From positions 1-64,000 of the forward strand of contig SNVD02001284.1 in the NCBI GenBank assembly GCA_013180625.2: 64,000 nt of DNA. Direction: 5' to 3'. The first letter of the stretch is position 1; each line of letters opens with the position of its first letter. Shown here in pieces: positions 47,270-59,416 of this stretch. The notes below the pieces were generated by a model. That model was not told the DNA's origin and did not search any database. It worked only from the letters and a program-made list of their open reading frames with translations. Source of the stretch: Boswellia sacra (lineage: Eukaryota > Streptophyta > Magnoliopsida > Sapindales > Burseraceae). A program made the position numbers and the translations under genes.

Positions 47270-49061
47270 TGTTAGCCCTAAGGCTACTTGATAATTTTGA
47301 TGATAACATACACATTGATTCTTGAGATTTACTAACATGTCTCGTTTATGTGCAAGAGTAAGATCATTGAATAATTTTCAAATCAAGAAGAGGCTTATTA
47401 AAATGAAGTGTTGAAGCTGAAGGAGAAGACTACCTTTTAAAGGCAACCAAAGTTTAAGAACAGATTTGACGTAAGGAATGTTACACATGAACTGTTTACA
47501 ATTGGTCATATAATCTCTAACAAATATCCAATGACATTATCCTTGAGCCTTTGGAGCGTACTCAATTTATACTTTCATATGTTTTTACTGAAATTTCAAA
47601 TTTCCAGTGCAGGTTGTCCAAATCATCATGCAAGTTGAAAGACAAATGGAAGTAGCTGAATGAGCACCGAATACTCCTTTGGATGACATATCTTGAGCTA
47701 GAAAAATCAAAATGACTTGATTCTATGGCATTGAAATAATGACTTTAATGAGAACCATTTCATATGTTTTGAAAAAATTCAAATTTCAAACAGAAGGGCG
47801 ACATAATTGACATGCAATTCGGTGGACTGACACAAAGAAGAAAAATCAACTCACATGAGCACCGAATGATTTTTTGGCCATATTTTAAGATAGAGATATC
47901 CATGCCTTTGATTATTCATGTTTTGGAAAGCTTATTCAATATCGATCTTTTATGTTTTGAAGAAATTCTATTCTCAAACAGAGACTGACAAAATTTATCA
48001 TTCATTTGGTAGACTGACACAAGAAAGAAAAATCAAGTCACATGAGCACCGAATGGTTTTTTGGCCATATCTTGAGCTAAAAATATCCAAATGACTTGAT
48101 TCTGGATGCGTTGGAAAGCTTATTCAAATGTGCAGATCTTTTATGTTTTGAATATTTTCAAATTTCAAACGGAACATTGACAAAAATGGCAGACAAGATT
48201 ACGGTTTTTATGGTGGGCAGAAAATTTGGAGATGGTGTCTTCACTTGATTAAGTTCATCTTATTTGCCTATAAAAGGAGCCATTCTCCCATGCATTCAAG
48301 AGGTGCAAGAGAAGAATTTTATCAAGCAAAAAGTAAGAGAAATATCAAGTCTAGAGAGCTTTTATATTATTTATCTACTCTTTGAAGAAAGTTATACTTT
48401 TGTTGTAAAAATTATCTTTGTTCTTGTATTGTGGTGAGAGTGAGATATTATTGTAAAGGATAATAGTTATCCTTGAGACAACTCTTGTTGTGTGTTATCA
48501 AGAGTTGAGGAAAGTTGCCTTGGTGAGGTTGTTCATCAAGAAGAACTCTTGGTGTGGTGTTATCAAGGTTGAAGGAAGTTGCCTTGGTGAGGTTGTTCAT
48601 CAAGAAGAACTCTTGGTGTGGTGTTATCAAGGGTTGAAGGAAGTTGCCTTGGTGAGGTTGTTCATCAAGAAGAACTCTTGGTGTGGTGTTATCAAGAGTT
48701 GGAAGAAAAGTCTTGGTGAGGTTGTTCATCAAGCAAGTTGTAAAGATTTCTACAACTTAGTGGAAAGCTTAGCTCGTGGAGCTAGGAGCCCATGGACGTA
48801 GGCAAGGTTTGCCGAACCACGTAAATTGAGTTTGCACTCTCTCTATCCCTTTCCTCTTTACATTTACTTGCACTTGTGATTGTTCATCATTATTATTCCT
48901 TTGATTGCATCTTTGATAAATTCTAATTTCATCTTCTTCACCTTTATTTTCAAAGAAAGAGTGAACTAATTTTGATCTTTCAAGAAAAGTTTTCTAAATC
49001 CGTTTTGATAAATAAAAACCCAATTCACCCCCCCTCTTGGGTTGCCATACCTGGGTCAACA
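47270..49061 (+). repeat. 3' LTR of the Copia element
   Basis: 1792 bp; TATAAAAG at 48269-48276. It is longer than the 5' LTR, largely through one more unit of the about 65 bp repeat at 48505-48735. Confidence 0.88.
48505..48735 (+). repeat. About 65 bp tandem repeat inside the Copia LTR
   Basis: Units read TTGCCTTGGTGAGGTTGTTC, then ATCAAGAAGAACTCTTGGTG, then TGGTGTTATCAAGGGTTGAA. Three to four copies here. The plus- and minus-strand frames over this stretch are repeat artefacts. Confidence 0.75.
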
Positions 49062-50515
49062 AATATTATGTAATCGATATTAAAACAGAAGAAGCATAGC
49101 CAAGTACTTGTTTATGTATAACACCACATAATCATTTCATCAAACATGTAATATGCATTGTATGAGTTTCCAATGAAAATAACGAAAAAAATTATCCAGA
49201 AAATTTTTCAATTTGAGACAACAACAAATAAAAGAAAAACCTAGTTCTTTCACAAACTGTTGCTGCACTTATCAATAACAAAAACAACAAAACAATTTGC
49301 TTTCATAATCATAAAAAAAAAATTACAATATTATACTAATTATCTTACTTGCCCTCTCTCCGAACACTCTTATAAGTTTTGAATGGATTCAAACTGCACT
49401 GACTCAAATAGATGAAACCTTTCATGGGGCTATGCAAAATTTTAAATCTCAGTAACGGGTGTTGAAATGCAGGACCAAGGATAGGCTATTCTATTCCTCT
49501 TTGTCGAGCTCTACAACAAGGTACATTGAGAAAAAGCAGACAGATATGTTTAAAATATTATCTTTAATTGAAGGTCATGAACCTTTAAACTACTATTCTC
49601 CACTATAAAGATAATGCAGATAGTGACCCACTAGGACTTCTAACTTTCTCGCTGTCCTCTTCATTTGACAGATATGTATATAAAGAAAAGCATTTGTTGA
49701 CAAATATGTCATGATACATAATTCATAATAATCTCTATTCGAGCTTTTGAAAATTATTATGCAATTTTTGTTCAAATAATCAGATACCTCATTTACAAGT
49801 GTATAAACGATCACCCATATAATTTTGTCAACATCCAGATTGCAACATTATGAATAAATAAATTAAAGCTTAAGAAATCCTCACATTGAACATAATTTCA
49901 TAGCCAAGGGAATTCTACACCATAAATAGAATAAGAAAAGATACTTATAGAATGCAAAAGTGACCTAAGTGGTTATCAAATTACATTGCCATGACAATAA
50001 AAAGACATCCTATTGAACTAGTTACAGCTCGAATGCCCTAAAGTTGAATTTAACATATCAGTCAGGCAATAAAAGAATGAAAAAATTGATAGGACACTAG
50101 CTAAGCCAAAAAAAGATTAAAAGAATAAGACGCAAATAAAGCATACAGCTACTATTGAATCAACTAGGGGAGAAGCAAAAATATCTCCACAGATTGCATC
50201 TGTCAGCATCCCCTCTCCCATGAATCTAGAATGTGCAGGCTCATGTCCGTTGCCATCTCCTATACATAAATATCATTAGCAGAACAAAATCTCCACATTG
50301 TCTAATTTGATAGTAAGATCAAGTTTGTACTCGTAATCACAGGAGAGCATGGCCTAACAATCTAGCATTCAAGTGATTTTCTATTTGATTTGAAAAGTGT
50401 CCACGTGTGTATATATATTCAGATTTGAAAAGCTATGTACATAGACCATACAAAGAACAACTATTACCTAGAGCATGAGAAAAGTATTTTAAAAGGGTAA
50501 AAATAGAGCATTTGC
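49062..50515. other. Non-repetitive island between retroelements
   Basis: I see no transposon features in these 1.45 kb. The composition is AT-rich with one candidate exon on the minus strand (listed separately). It may be a surviving piece of a host gene, mostly intron. Confidence 0.4.
50147..50259 (-). other. Candidate host exon, function not recognised
   Basis: Bounded by TATAG before it and GTATGC after it, this 113 bp stretch is open and encodes [20 protein letters not shown] followed by [18 protein letters not shown]. The composition looks like real coding sequence rather than the AT-rich surroundings. No family is recognised, and no neighbouring exon could be assigned. Confidence 0.3.
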
Positions 50516-51838
50516 TGACACATCTGAAAAATAGGATTGTCTCCCAAGTATAGGAGTGTCGAAGTAATAAACCCGGTGAGACCAGGTTGATCCACGAGGA
50601 AGGGGATTTACTGGTACAAATTAAAAGGTAAGCAACTATGATATGAATAAATCAAATGAAGAACAAGGTGATATTAACAAATAAAAGCAAGACGGTAGAC
50701 GATATAACCGATAATTCAAATGTAAATCAAGAACAAGAGGTGGTTAAGCCATCCATGGAAATAAAGGAACAATTTAACAATGAACAAGAATACTTAAAAT
50801 ACACTAATAAGAGAAATTGACACAATAATAATGAAAGCTAAGGTTAGGGGATCCACCCTTGATATATCGAATAAAGATAAGTAGCCCATTTTAGTTATAT
50901 GAATTATATTTGTTTCATTACCAATATTTATAACACTTCTTGTAAATAGGTTGAAGCATCTAATGTGCCAATCACCATATGTCTATAACAAATCAAGATT
51001 CCTAACTAGACTTGTGTCGGTAAGAAAGAACCATACGACATCTAGAAAGGATCCAAGCATTTGATGTGCCAAGAATTATCTATAATGGATCAAGACCTCC
51101 ACTTTACAAGTGGTGTTAAGATTGATTAGAAAAATAAATATAAATCATATAAAATAAATAACAAAATATTATAATTATTAAACACACATCAAACGGTTAG
51201 AAAATCCTTATTCTCATATCATGGGTTTCACTCTTTCACTTTAGCAAGAGAGAATTTAGCAAAACATTATAAAAGAAAGAAAAAAATTGCAAAAAAAAAA
51301 AAGAAAATTTATTAATAACATTAAAACACAAGAGACAAAAACACAATAACAAGAGATCCCAGCCAAGGCCAAGATGCCCTAATGGGTCACAAGGCACCTC
51401 TATTTATAGATACATTTAGGGGAAAACTTATCGAATTACAAAGGAACAATTGTCAAATATTAGGTGTACCAACTTTGACAATTGGGATCATTAGGTGAAT
51501 CAACTTTGACCAACGATTTTGATATTGAATTATTTCGAATTTTGATCATATGTCTGCATGAAAGTTGTAGATATTTTGCTCAGAATTTAAAACATCTTGA
51601 TTCATGTGATTTGGATACGTATTTTGAGAGATATGGTCAAAATAATGAGACATGGTCAGGCTGAGCTGAAACTGTAGATGGGCTCACTTCAAGCCTATTT
51701 TTGGTCCACTAAAAGCACGAATTTGATGATGCTTGTGAAATACAATCTTGTAGATAATTTAATTAGCTTTTTAAAACATTAATATTAGCACCATTCTGAT
51801 CTATAAATAGAAAGTTATACCCAATTACCCAAGTAACA
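50516..51838 (-). repeat. Truncated 3' LTR of copy D
   Basis: The LTR end TGTCA is at 50516-50520 (shown as TGACA). About 200 bp of the LTR start, the polypurine tract and about 500 bp of untranslated region are deleted. The LTR sequence joins the GCTTTGGGCCAATAGCTC part of the untranslated region near 51838. TATAAATA lies inverted at 51401-51408. Confidence 0.8.
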
Positions 51839-52631
51839 AGCTTTGGGCCAATAGCTCTCAAATCAGTTGGTCTTAGGGTATTAAGTGTTGAGGCACCCAT
51901 CGGGCTTAATTGCTCGAATTAAGTCGAATTAAGGAGGCTACGAGACCAAACTTATCCACGATTGCCTTTCTTTTTGCTTCTTTTTTTCACTTTTTTTTTA
52001 ACTTTCCCCTTCCTTTTGTTGTTATCCTAAACAAAATAAAAGAATTCAAATATTGTAGCATTTCATTTTGCAACCTGCAATCATGCATCAAGGTATGTGT
52101 GTGTGTGAAGAAAGGTTCATGAATACTTGCTTAATGAGTACATGAGCACACAATTTATTAAATGATAAGGTCGTGAGAGTTCATAGATTTGAATAATTCA
52201 AAGTGAAATGGATAAGACTTCCTTGTAATAAAATTCAAAAATTAAAACTAAATAATATCAAGTTAGCTAAAATAAGACTTCAAAAATATAAAATCAAAAC
52301 AAAATGACAAATTGGTTCGAGTGTGTTTCAAGAGTTCAAACTGACCCTCTTTACTTTGCCATTCCTGACCCAAAATTCATCTCAAGAGGATTTGAAATCC
52401 TTACACCGCACTCTGAATCTAATTACTAAATTGCTTTTTTTTTTTGCTAGAAAAAAAATTCAAGACACACTTATGTCTACTATCCTTCCCCCAAACCAAA
52501 TGAAACATTGTCCTCAATGTTTAAATGTAGAGAGATAAAGTATAGGAGATATTACCTGAAACTTCAGTTATTCAAAAGAGACGACTTGAAAGACACATAA
52601 AATAAAATGCTAAAATAAAAGACAAGAAAAA

Positions 52632-53278
52632 TTACAAACGGAGATTCAGATCCAATTTGCACTTTTTGTTTTGTTTCCCTGACCAATTAATTTGAGTTAT
52701 AGCTGGGTCAGGTTCATACTCGACTGCTTGTAATTTGTCAAGTAACTCACAGAAGTGGCAGAAATAATGATCTGTCGCACCGAATGAGGGATAAAATTCT
52801 ATTCTACAGCTGCATAAATAAAACTTATAAAAAGATCAAAGAAATTTTTAACATTCAACAAACCTATGGGTTTTTTATGGAGATTTAGTTGGGCCCAAGA
52901 GGCCATTTGAAAAATTTCTTTAAGAGTACCAAAGCCACCTGGTAAAGCAATAAAGGCATTTGAATTGATAAGCATATGTGCCATGCGTTCATGCATAAAG
53001 GAGACCTATAACTCTTTCCCAACCATTTTTTCAACGATGCTTTCTATAGCCAAAGCTTTAGGAATAATACCTAAAACTTGACTACCTCTTACATGTGTAG
53101 TTGTTGACACCTAACCCATTAACCCGAGGCTACCTCCCTCATAAACCACATGAATCTTTCTTTCGGCTAATAGCCTACCAAGATAATTTGCTACAGCTAT
53201 AAACTCTTCACTTTTACCCGGTCGAGATCCACATAATACACATATCCTTTGGATTCGACGTTTTGAAGTTCCCGCCAT
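52632..53278 (-). pseudogene. LOG-like: LOG-like gene, copy D (decayed)
   Basis: The start ATG at 53278 (MAGTSKRRIQRICVLCGSRP) corresponds to copy A. In-frame stops lie at 53113-53111 and 53008-53006. Between and after them the family motifs persist: GSLGLMG, VLGIIPKALA, MHERMAHM, PGGFGTLKE with the final glutamate kept, and IGLLNVKNFF. A small deletion near 52755 shifts the C-terminus. The stop shared with the copy A alternative frame is at 52632-52634. Not functional. Confidence 0.82.
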
Positions 53279-54894
53279 GTCTATGCAACTCTCTAACTAT
53301 GTGTGAAGAAGAGAACAAGAGATGTGATATTTATGGAGTGCAAAAAGGTATTATAATGATGACATCTAAATAGGTAGCTTGGTTGCTTGTTGAAAAATTT
53401 GACAATAATGCATAGAAATTAAAAAAAAGATAATGAAATAAGACATCATAAGTCAAACGAAATATGCAAATTCAAAAATGACAGCTATAAGGCATTAAAA
53501 TTTAAAAAATGATGGCACACATGCATATGTACAAGTAGTTGTGACTGTGGCTCACATCTTCCTCTGGTTTTACGTCCAGAAACGGCTTAAACACCTTTTA
53601 TGAGTTGGGGATATGCTTCCTATCTAGTTTTCTTATGAATTGGTAAACAGGGCCTTTGAGTCAGATTCTCAAGACTATAACGTTCCGGTTCATCTCAGAA
53701 TTGTGTCCACAATTTAAAATTTTCATGCTGCACAAGTCCACAAAAATGCATCTCAAGAGTCACTTAGATGTCATCCAAAGACTTCCTACTCAGTCTATTC
53801 TTGATGAACTGTAGTTTAACCTCTCGATTATCAGACAAATATCCCAAGGAGCGGCTACGCTGGTTACAAGTCTTGTTGACCCAGGTATGGCAACCCGGAC
53901 GGGTGAATTGGGTTTTTATTTATAAAAACAGATTTAGAAAACTTTTCTTTAAAGATTAAAATTAGTTCACTCTTTCTTTGAGAATGAAGGTGAAGAAGAT
54001 GAAGATAGAAGTTATCTAAGATGCAATCAAGAGCATAACAATAATGAACAATCACAAGTTTCAGTAAATATAAAGAGGATAGGGATAGAGAGAGTGTAAA
54101 CTTAATTTACGTGGTTTGGCAAACCTTGCCTACGTCCACGGGCTCCTGGCTCCTCCACAAGCTAGGCTTTCCACTAAGTTATAGAATTAACCTCACCAAG
54201 GCTTCTTCCTTCAACCCTTGGTAACACCACACCAAGAGTTCACTGCAAGAATTTTTTGTATATTTGTCATTTTGCAATTTTTTTATTTGACGATTTTTTT
54301 AAAAAAAAGTGAGAAATATAATATGGGTATGGAAATCAAACCTGTCTATTCATCTTATTTGTCACTTTTTATCTTTATTTAATCATATATTTATAAAAGT
54401 GTGACAAGTATATGAACATGTAATCTTTCCCTTTTCCCTCTCGCATTTCCCTCTATTTTTTCATTTCCCCCCTTCTTCTCATTTTTTCTTTTCAAGTATG
54501 TGAATATAATATTTTTAATTTTTAATAAAATAAAGAAGCTATAAATGTCAAAATATTGATTAAATAATATAATTTGATGTTTCAATTAAAATTAAAAGTT
54601 TTAAAATCCTTAAATAAAAGATAATATTATTGTATATATGAAAAAAAATTTAGATATTAAATTATAGAAAAGTAAAATTTTTAACATGGAAATTGTATGA
54701 AATTAATAAGATTATTTTATAATTTCAAAGTGATCAAAATCACATTATTTAATTTTTTTGGATAAAAAATAAGGAATGAAGAATATCAAATAAATTTTAT
54801 TTTGAAATAATATAATATTTGTGCTTAAGTAAAAATTATTATAATTTATTTTAAAAATTAATTCCAACCAAATAGTGCTTCAAAAAACCAATAA

Positions 54895-55220
54895 TGCCAA
54901 AACGATGTCGTTTAGGTTGAAATGAGCAACAAAACCTACATGCCCACTCCTTGATCTACGCTCTTCAGCATTTTCCCTCTTACCCTAGCCGCTCAAACTC
55001 ATGCTCTCATCCTTCTCATTATCCTCATTGTTCTCATCCCTCTCATCGTCATCATCAACTGATCTCTCCATCTCCATCATCATTTCATTATCCTTCTCAT
55101 CTCCATCTTCACGTTCCCCAATCTTTGACTCTAACCGTGCTCTAACGATTTCAAAAGTGAAATCTGTAAATGTTCGGCTTTCAAGAAGTCTCAATCTATG
55201 CCCATAGAGCTCTTCGGTCA
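54895..55220 (+). promoter_or_regulatory. Possible captured promoter and leader inside the CACTA element
   Basis: AAAACGATGTCGTTT near 54899 is a palindrome-like motif common in plant promoters. It is followed by a pyrimidine-rich leader-like stretch with CTTACCCTAGCCGC. This lies upstream of the captured exons and may be the donor gene's 5' end. The serine-rich frames over it are composition artefacts. Exon 1 was not found. Confidence 0.3.
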
Positions 55221-56830
55221 GTCATTTTTTTTGCAATCTAAATCACAATTTTCTTTTTTATTTTAGATCCATTGTTGTTGAGCATGTGAACTGAATAATT
55301 TTTTAATTTGTTTTAGTAAAACAATTTCTAGGATTTTATTTTTCATTTCTAATTTGCTTATGCCCTGGTTGTTAGCCAAATAATTTGGGAACGTTATGGT
55401 GTTTTAACTTTGGTTGTGCTTAATTTGTACAAATTTTTGCGTCTCGTCAACGGAGGTTCTCAGGTTAACCAAATGTTTGCAGATCATTTTTCCTCTCTCT
55501 ACAAGTAAAGTTTGATTTCAACTGTAATTACGTAATATATTTTAATTCCATCCTATAATCTTCTTTAATTCCTCAACACTAGACTTGGGTTTTTATTTTT
55601 TGGGATTAATTTCTCATGTATTCGGGAAATTCAGGAAAAGATAGAAAATTAGAGAGCTTGATAGTTTCGTTTTTTGTTTGGTTTGATTTCTAAAGAAATC
55701 AAATTGAACTCAACTTGCTGTATATTATGTGTTAGGTTAAATTTGTTTCAAATGGGAATTCTTTCCTCTAGCTAAAATGTTTGTCTGTAAATTTTGGAAA
55801 GTTAAGACGTGAAATTTCTACATTTTTCTATTGAAGCTTTATGAAAGAATGATTAAAATATAATAAAATAACATAAAAGTTCTATTTATTGGTTTTTTCA
55901 ATCTAATATTGCTTCAGCAATTCAACTTGTCAATTTCAAAATTATATGTTAGCTATTGGATGAAATCGATTAATTGATTTAGTTTTAATATAGTATATAA
56001 CGATTTATTTTCCATTTACGACAAGTTCTTTTTTTGCCTTTGTGTTGATGTAAATCTAAATTCTATGGTTGTTGATTAGATTATTGAGCTCACAAAGTAA
56101 TGAAGCTATGTCTTCAATGGTCTTTTGCCACTTTTTATTGTTAAATAAAATACATGAAAATATTATTGATAAGTTCCCTTTCATGAAAATTGAATTAAGG
56201 TCTTTCAGATTTATACAAAGGCTTCAGTCATGAGTTGTGTCTATAGCTAATAATCTGACGCCAAGTTAATGCACATATGTCTTGAGGATAAGTTCATAAT
56301 GTCCATGTGTCGCATTGGTGGAATTCACCTTTCATAACAAGTTTAATAATAATAAACTCTCATTTATTTAATATTTTATTCCTTGCCAAGGTCATTTCAC
56401 GTTCTCTATCATTATTGTCATTTGCAAGTATAGATATTATTTCTAAATTTGCAAATTTATTGCATAGTCTTGATGGTTGTTTGGAAAAAAAAAATTAATT
56501 CTTCTATTAATTGGGAGATTGTGACATGTAGAGGTGATAATGGATGTGTTGTCAAATGAGTCTTCTCTTGCATTGGGAATTAGGAAAAGCTTGCTTTCTA
56601 TGTCCTTTTATCACGTATGAAACTGGCTATTCTAAGATTTTGCTTGCATCTATGCCTGCCCAGTTGTTAATCTAGGTTGTTTTCCGCTCCTGTTTGTTTA
56701 TACGTATAGCTGTTATTCTATCATATCTTTTTAGCATGTTTGTGGGTTAGTTCATGTAAATGAATAGGTATACTTTTGTTGTTAAGAATTTTAACTTGTT
56801 ATATACCTTGTCCACTTCACTAACTTGTAG

Positions 56831-57308
56831 GTTTTCCTCCAAAGAAGTGTCCTCATAAAACCAAGTCAAAGCTTTTATCCAGCGAAAAATTCGGCATAGC
56901 ATTGCAGAAGAGGTTTAGATTCTGGCTGTTTTATTTTTCTGATTCGAATGGTTTTATTGGTCAGATTCTAAATATCACTTAATATACTTGTAGAATTAAA
57001 GAATTTCACATCTAGTGCAGTACCCAGGACTTGAGCCAGTGTTGGATGATTTGCTTCCCAAGAAGTCACCTCTATTTTTTTGTAAATGGTTTGTAACTAT
57101 GCTGCTTCTGTTTTTGTAATTAATTGTCAATCCAACTTTTCTTTTCATTATTTTAGTCTCCCGGCCATCTAAAACATTGTTTCTAACAATTGCCCTCATT
57201 TCTTTGACAGTCAAAATCACCTGAATCTGGTTCTCATGAATAATGTTCCATTGTTTTTCAATATCTGCGATGGACCATACATGCCTACTTTTCGACTCCT
57301 TCGTCAAT
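56831..57308 (+). pseudogene. MCTS1-like: Captured MCTS1/TMA20-like gene fragment, three exons with introns
   Basis: Exons at 56831-56912, 57021-57088 and 57211-57308 join in one frame with GT...AG introns. They read FSSKEVSS, stop, NQVKAFIQRKIRHSIAEE; then YPGLEPVLDDLLPKKSPL; then CQNHLNLVLMNNVPLFFNIC followed by DGPYMPTFRLLRQ. This matches the N-terminal half of plant MCTS1 (MCT-1/TMA20), a ribosome-binding PUA-domain protein acting in translation initiation and recycling. The TAA at 56856-56858, where a CAA glutamine codon is expected, and the missing PUA half show it is not a functional gene. Retention of introns means capture was from DNA. Confidence 0.82.
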
Positions 57309-59416
57309 GTAAACTGTTACTTTATAAGTTGACGCTTTGCTTTATTTCAGTAATGGTTCTTATTCTCATTTGTTTGGATGAAATTACTGGAAGAAACATG
57401 TGTGTTTCTACTTTTTGCTCTCTCCATATGTATACCACATTTGATTAATGTATATAATGATCAGTTTAGTGGTTCTTAGGTAGTATATTTGTCTACCATT
57501 TACTTTGTGAAGTCGATGTTTTTGATGATGGACCTTTTTTTATTTTTAAAACTATTATACTTGGCGGCCAAAAAACCGCTAAGTATAGTCAGGTGCATAT
57601 TTGGTAGGTTGACTAACTGCCAAATATACAAATTGACTATATTTGACGGTACCATTGGTGGCGCTTTTAAGACTGCCAAATATATAATTATTTGATGGTC
57701 AAAAACTGTCAAATATGAGCATTTTTCTTGCAGTGGTTCTTCTTGATGAACAACCTCACCAAGGCTTCTTTCTTCAACCCTTGATAACACCAGACTAAGA
57801 GTTCTCTCAACAATAACTATTATCCTTTACAAAAAGATCTCACTCTCACCACAATACAAGAACAAAGATAATTGTTCACAATAAAATACAACTCTTCTCA
57901 AAGAGTACATAAAGAATATAAAAACTCTCTAAATTTGATATTTCTATTATTTGTGGGTTGATGGATGCTTGTTGAATGTGTGGGAGAAGGGCTCCTTTTA
58001 TAGGCAAATGAGATGAACTTAATCAAGTGAAGACACCAACTCCAAATTTTCTGCCTACCATAAAAGCCATAATCTTGTTTGCCATTTTTGTCAATGTTTT
58101 GCTTGAAATTTGAAAATTTGCAAATCATAAAAGATCTGCATAATTGAATAATTTTTTTGACACATCAAGAATCAAGTCATTTGAATATCTCTATCTTAGG
58201 ATATGGACAAAAGACCATTTGGTGCTCATGTGAGTTGATTTTTCTTCCTTCTGTTAGTCCATCAAATTGCATGTCAATTATGTCGGCCTTCCATTTGAAA
58301 TTTGAATTTCTTCAAAACATAAAAGATCTGTATACTTGAATAAGCTATCCAAAACATCAAAAATCAAGTTATTTGGATATCTCTAGCTCAAGATATGGAC
58401 AACAGATCATTTGGTGCTAATGTTAGTTGATTTTTCTTTCTTGTGTTAGTCCATCGAATTGCATGTCAATTATGTCAGCCTTCATTTGAAATTTGAATTT
58501 CTTCAAAAAATATGAAATGTGCTTCATTAAATCATCTTTCTAATGTCGTAAAAATCAAGTCATTTGAATATCTCTAGCTCAAGATATGTCCAAAATAGTA
58601 TTTGGTGCTCATGTCAGCTGCTTCTATTTGTCTTTTAACTTGCATGATGATTTGGACAACCTTGCACTTGAAACTTGAATTTCTTTAATATATAAAATGC
58701 TATAAATTGAGTAAGCTTTCCAAAGGCTTAAGAATCACATCATTTAGACATTTATAGAGAAATATATGATCAATTGATTGAACATTGCTCATGTGTCACA
58801 TTCCTTGAGTTAAACCTTATTCTTAAACTTTGATGCTCTTAACATGTAGTCTTCTCCTTAGCTTCAACACTTTATTTTAACAAGTCTCTTCTTGATTTTA
58901 TAATTATTTCAATGATCTTATTTTTTCACATAAATAAACATATTAGTAATACCTCAATGAATCAATGTGTATTGTTATAATCAAAATTATGATGTAGCCT
59001 TAGGGCTAACAAGTCCATCTTGCACATCTGTGACAAATTTGTAACCTTTTCGCTCTTCTCTTTTTAGCGTAAGAGCTTTTTCCCAAACTTGGCATGTGGG
59101 AAACAAGATTATCTAAAAACTTACAAGAAAATCGAACCTTGACTTCAATTAACCATCTTAAATTAGCAGGAATACCCTTGCGCATCAACATCTTTAGTCT
59201 TTTTGCGCGAGCTTTGTAAATTTTAAACAAATCATTTTGAGGAAGAGAGGAAAAATGTTTGTGCAGATTTGAGAGAAGGGTATCCATGTGAAAAAAAAAT
59301 GAGAGAGAAGAAAAGAAAATGAATGCAAGGTGAGTGACAGTTTTTAGGGAACTGAAAAACCGACTTTAAAAGCTACGGAGTATCGTATCTACTACTTGAC
59401 CAAGAAAAATCAATTC

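Larger units (their letters stand above)
41148..49061 (+). mobile_element. Copia retrotransposon, full length, decayed
   Basis: The 5' LTR is 41148-42886 and the 3' LTR 47270-49061, both TGTTAGCCC...GGGTCAACA. The primer site TGGTATCAGAGC at 42889-42900 is complementary to initiator tRNA-Met. The order gag, protease, integrase, RT, RNase H is that of Copia. AAAAAGGGGGAGAT before the 3' LTR is the polypurine tract. Flanks are TTTTT and AATAT, so no target duplication is evident. Confidence 0.9.
54241..57735 (+). mobile_element. CACTA-type transposon carrying host gene exons (Pack-CACTA)
   Basis: The termini CACTGCAAGAA and TTCTTGCAGTG form an 11 bp terminal inverted repeat. A 3 bp duplication GTT flanks it (54238-54240 and 57736-57738), as expected for CACTA elements. 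The uninterrupted site in the related LTR reads AGAGTTCTTCTTG. Subterminal repeats of GCCAAATATA / GTCAAATATG type cluster at 57600-57720, with ATTTGTC / ATTTGAC near the left end. No transposase frame is present, so it is non-autonomous at 3495 bp. The orientation given is that of the captured gene. Confidence 0.85.
53874..59011 (-). mobile_element. Copia solo LTR (same family as 41148-49061), interrupted
   Basis: It starts TGTTGACCCAGG (53874) and ends GGGCTAACA (59011), the inverse of the 41148 LTR. It is flanked by AGTCT and AGTCC; the uninterrupted site in copy A reads ACAAGTCCATC. Excluding the nested CACTA element it is about 1.64 kb, close to the family LTR length. Confidence 0.85.
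53598..59287 (-). pseudogene. Extra Cys-cluster ORF, copy D, split by solo LTR
   Basis: The 5' part is 59287-59012 (MDTLLSNLHKHFSSLPQNDL to KKRRAKR and CHRCARWTC). The 3' part is 53873-53598, ending near the same stop as copy A. The break lies in the cysteine cluster, where the solo LTR inserted with duplication AGTCC/AGTCT. Confidence 0.78.

Noticed and set aside
48448..48801. Repetitive 94- and 103-codon frames that look like a repeat protein
   Set aside because: Both are translations of the 65 bp tandem repeat in the Copia 3' LTR, on opposite strands over the same bases.
54985..55207. Serine-rich and, antisense, acidic frames inside the CACTA element
   Set aside because: Low-complexity TCATC repeats; no sign of a protein, and more likely a captured leader region.
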